NCBI GenBank assembly: GCA_937925475.1
Contig: CALEWH010000006.1
Coordinates: 1 to 64,000 of the forward strand
Source of the DNA: an uncultured Clostridia bacterium
GTDB taxonomy: Bacteria; Bacillota; Clostridia; Christensenellales; UBA1242
Reading direction: 5' to 3'
Length of the DNA stretch: 64,000 nt
In this document: positions 63,140 to 64,000 of the stretch, one piece after another
Layout: each line of letters begins with the position of its first letter
Numbering within the stretch: position 1 is the stretch's first letter
The notes under the pieces: generated by a model
Seen by the model: the letters and a program-made list of their open reading frames with translations, nothing else
Told to the model about the DNA's origin: nothing
Database searches by the model: none
Program-made: the position numbers and the translations under genes

Positions 63140-64000
63140 TTAAAATCTTCCTAGCGGATTAAACTTACCCGATTTCATTTGTTTCATCATATCTTTTGCT
63201 TGAGCAAATTGCTTCAACAAAATATTTACATCTTGAATAGTAGTTCCGCTACCACTTGCTATTCTTTTCTTATGGCTTCCCTTTATTATATCAGGATTGG
63301 CGCGTTCTTTTGCGGTCATACTTTGTATGATTGCCTTATTTTTCGCAAGTGTAGTTTCGTCTACTTGACCAACCTTCATTTTGCTTGCACCCGGTATCAT
63401 ACTGATAAGGTCATTGATATTGCCCATCTTCTTTACTTGGTCAAACTGAACCAAATAGTCGTCAAGTGTAAAACTGTTTTCTCTAAACTTCTTTTCAAGT
63501 TTTTTAGCTTCTTCTTCGGTCACAACTTGTTGGGCTTTTTCGATTAGTGTCAAAACATCGCCCATATTGAGAATACGACTTGCCATACGGTCAGGATAGA
63601 ATGGCTCTATATCGTCCATCTTCTCGCCGATACCGCAAAACTTGATTGGCTTATTAACAACCGCTTTAATCGACAATGCCGCACCACCACGAGTGTCGCC
63701 GTCCAGTTTTGTAAGTATAACACCGCTTATATCAAGTGCGTCATTAAAACTAGTCGCAACATTGACAGCGTCTTGACCAGTCATACTGTCGACAGTAAGC
63801 AAAATCTCTTTTGGATTGACTGCTTTTTTGATGTCTTTAAGTTCGGTCATCAACTCTTCATTGATATGAAGTCTACCCGCTGTATCAATTATGACTACAT
63901 CATAACCTTTTTTATCGGCATACTTAATTGCATTTTGAGCAGTCTTTTGCGGTTTGTTTGTGCCTTCGTCGTACACTTCGACATCGACAGACTTGCCCAC
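63140..64000 (-). CDS. ffh: Signal recognition particle protein Ffh, N-terminus beyond the window
   Basis: GTPase that targets nascent membrane proteins with 4.5S RNA to FtsY. Only the C-terminal ~286 residues are present: VVIIDTAGRL, TVDSMTGQDAVNVA, VILTKLDGDTRGGAALS and the GIGEKMDDIEPF block of the G domain, then the Met-rich M domain (GGxxDL-like MGNINDLISMIPG, and a Gly-rich KRIASGSG). The apparent GTG at the right edge is internal; the true start lies outside. rpsP follows at 65 bases. Confidence 0.96.
   Translation of the reverse strand: MGKSVDVEVYDEGTNKPQKTAQNAIKYADKKGYDVVIIDTAGRLHINEELMTELKDIKKAVNPKEILLTVDSMTGQDAVNVATSFNDALDISGVILTKLDGDTRGGAALSIKAVVNKPIKFCGIGEKMDDIEPFYPDRMASRILNMGDVLTLIEKAQQVVTEEEAKKLEKKFRENSFTLDDYLVQFDQVKKMGNINDLISMIPGASKMKVGQVDETTLAKNKAIIQSMTAKERANPDIIKGSHKKRIASGSGTTIQDVNILLKQFAQAKDMMKQMKSGKFNPLGRF

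Noticed and set aside
63998..64000. GTG at the right edge as the start of ffh
   Set aside because: The protein lacks its N domain and the P-loop of the G domain; the codon is internal and the true start lies outside the window.
1..64000. CRISPR arrays, tRNA/rRNA genes, insertion sequences, prophage
   Set aside because: No regularly spaced repeats, no cloverleaf-like or rRNA-like segments in the gaps, and no transposase, integrase or phage structural genes were seen.

Overview
This window is a 64 kb stretch of an AT-rich, low-GC Firmicutes chromosome, most likely from an uncultured spore-forming (or recently spore-forming) member of the Clostridia. The evidence is gene order: almost every block matches conserved Bacillus/Clostridium neighbourhoods. 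Genes use the standard bacterial code, are tightly packed with many 1-4 base overlaps, and mostly carry AAGGAG-type ribosome binding sites. I support 74 protein-coding genes. All but the first are on the minus strand. I see no rRNA, tRNA, CRISPR array, insertion sequence or prophage.

Reading in transcription order from the right edge: ffh (cut by the edge)-rpsP-khpA, then rimM-trmD-rbgA-rnhB-yraN, a displaced rplS, yifB-dprA-topA-trmFO, and hslV-hslU-hisS-tcdA-trxA (64000-48448). Next is an Fe-S module: an Rrf2 regulator, cysteine desulfurase and an IscU with an unusual charged tail. It is followed by a 45-residue membrane peptide, ruvX and a DUF1292 gene (48326-44909). Then come rpsB-tsf, an unknown 529-residue membrane-anchored protein where pyrH often sits, frr-uppS-cdsA-rseP, and a polymerase-less PolC-like protein at the polC position (44669-36234). 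The rimP-nusA-ylxR-ylxQ-infB-rbfA-nrnA-truB transcription/translation operon ends with an endonuclease IV-like gene (36117-28486).

The second half is rich in sporulation genes: the complete eight-gene spoIIIA operon (28384-23707), then asp23-nusB-xseA-xseB-proS, then the classic argR-recN-spoIVB-spo0A string (19427-15055), followed by a SpoIIM-like gene, deoB-deoD, an unknown lipoprotein, two D,D-carboxypeptidases, a site-2 protease, scpA-scpB, ytfI-ytfJ(gerW), rluB-cmk-plsC and fhs. A convergent diacylglycerol-kinase-family gene on the plus strand closes the left end, where the first 55 bases duplicate part of that gene exactly.

The points most worth a second look are: (1) the Spo0A orthologue keeps its DNA-binding domain, but its receiver has lost the acidic pocket and the conserved Thr and Lys; (2) the gene at the polC locus has only the N-terminal, OB and exonuclease parts; (3) a hairpin between recN and spoIVB buries the spoIVB ribosome binding site, and a forespore-type promoter appears to start transcription inside that hairpin; (4) IscU has a long Lys/Glu-rich extension; (5) isoprenoid (MEP pathway) genes are missing from their usual positions; and (6) two large secreted or anchored proteins are unrecognised. 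No single novel multi-gene system is obvious. The novelty lies in altered versions of core genes.
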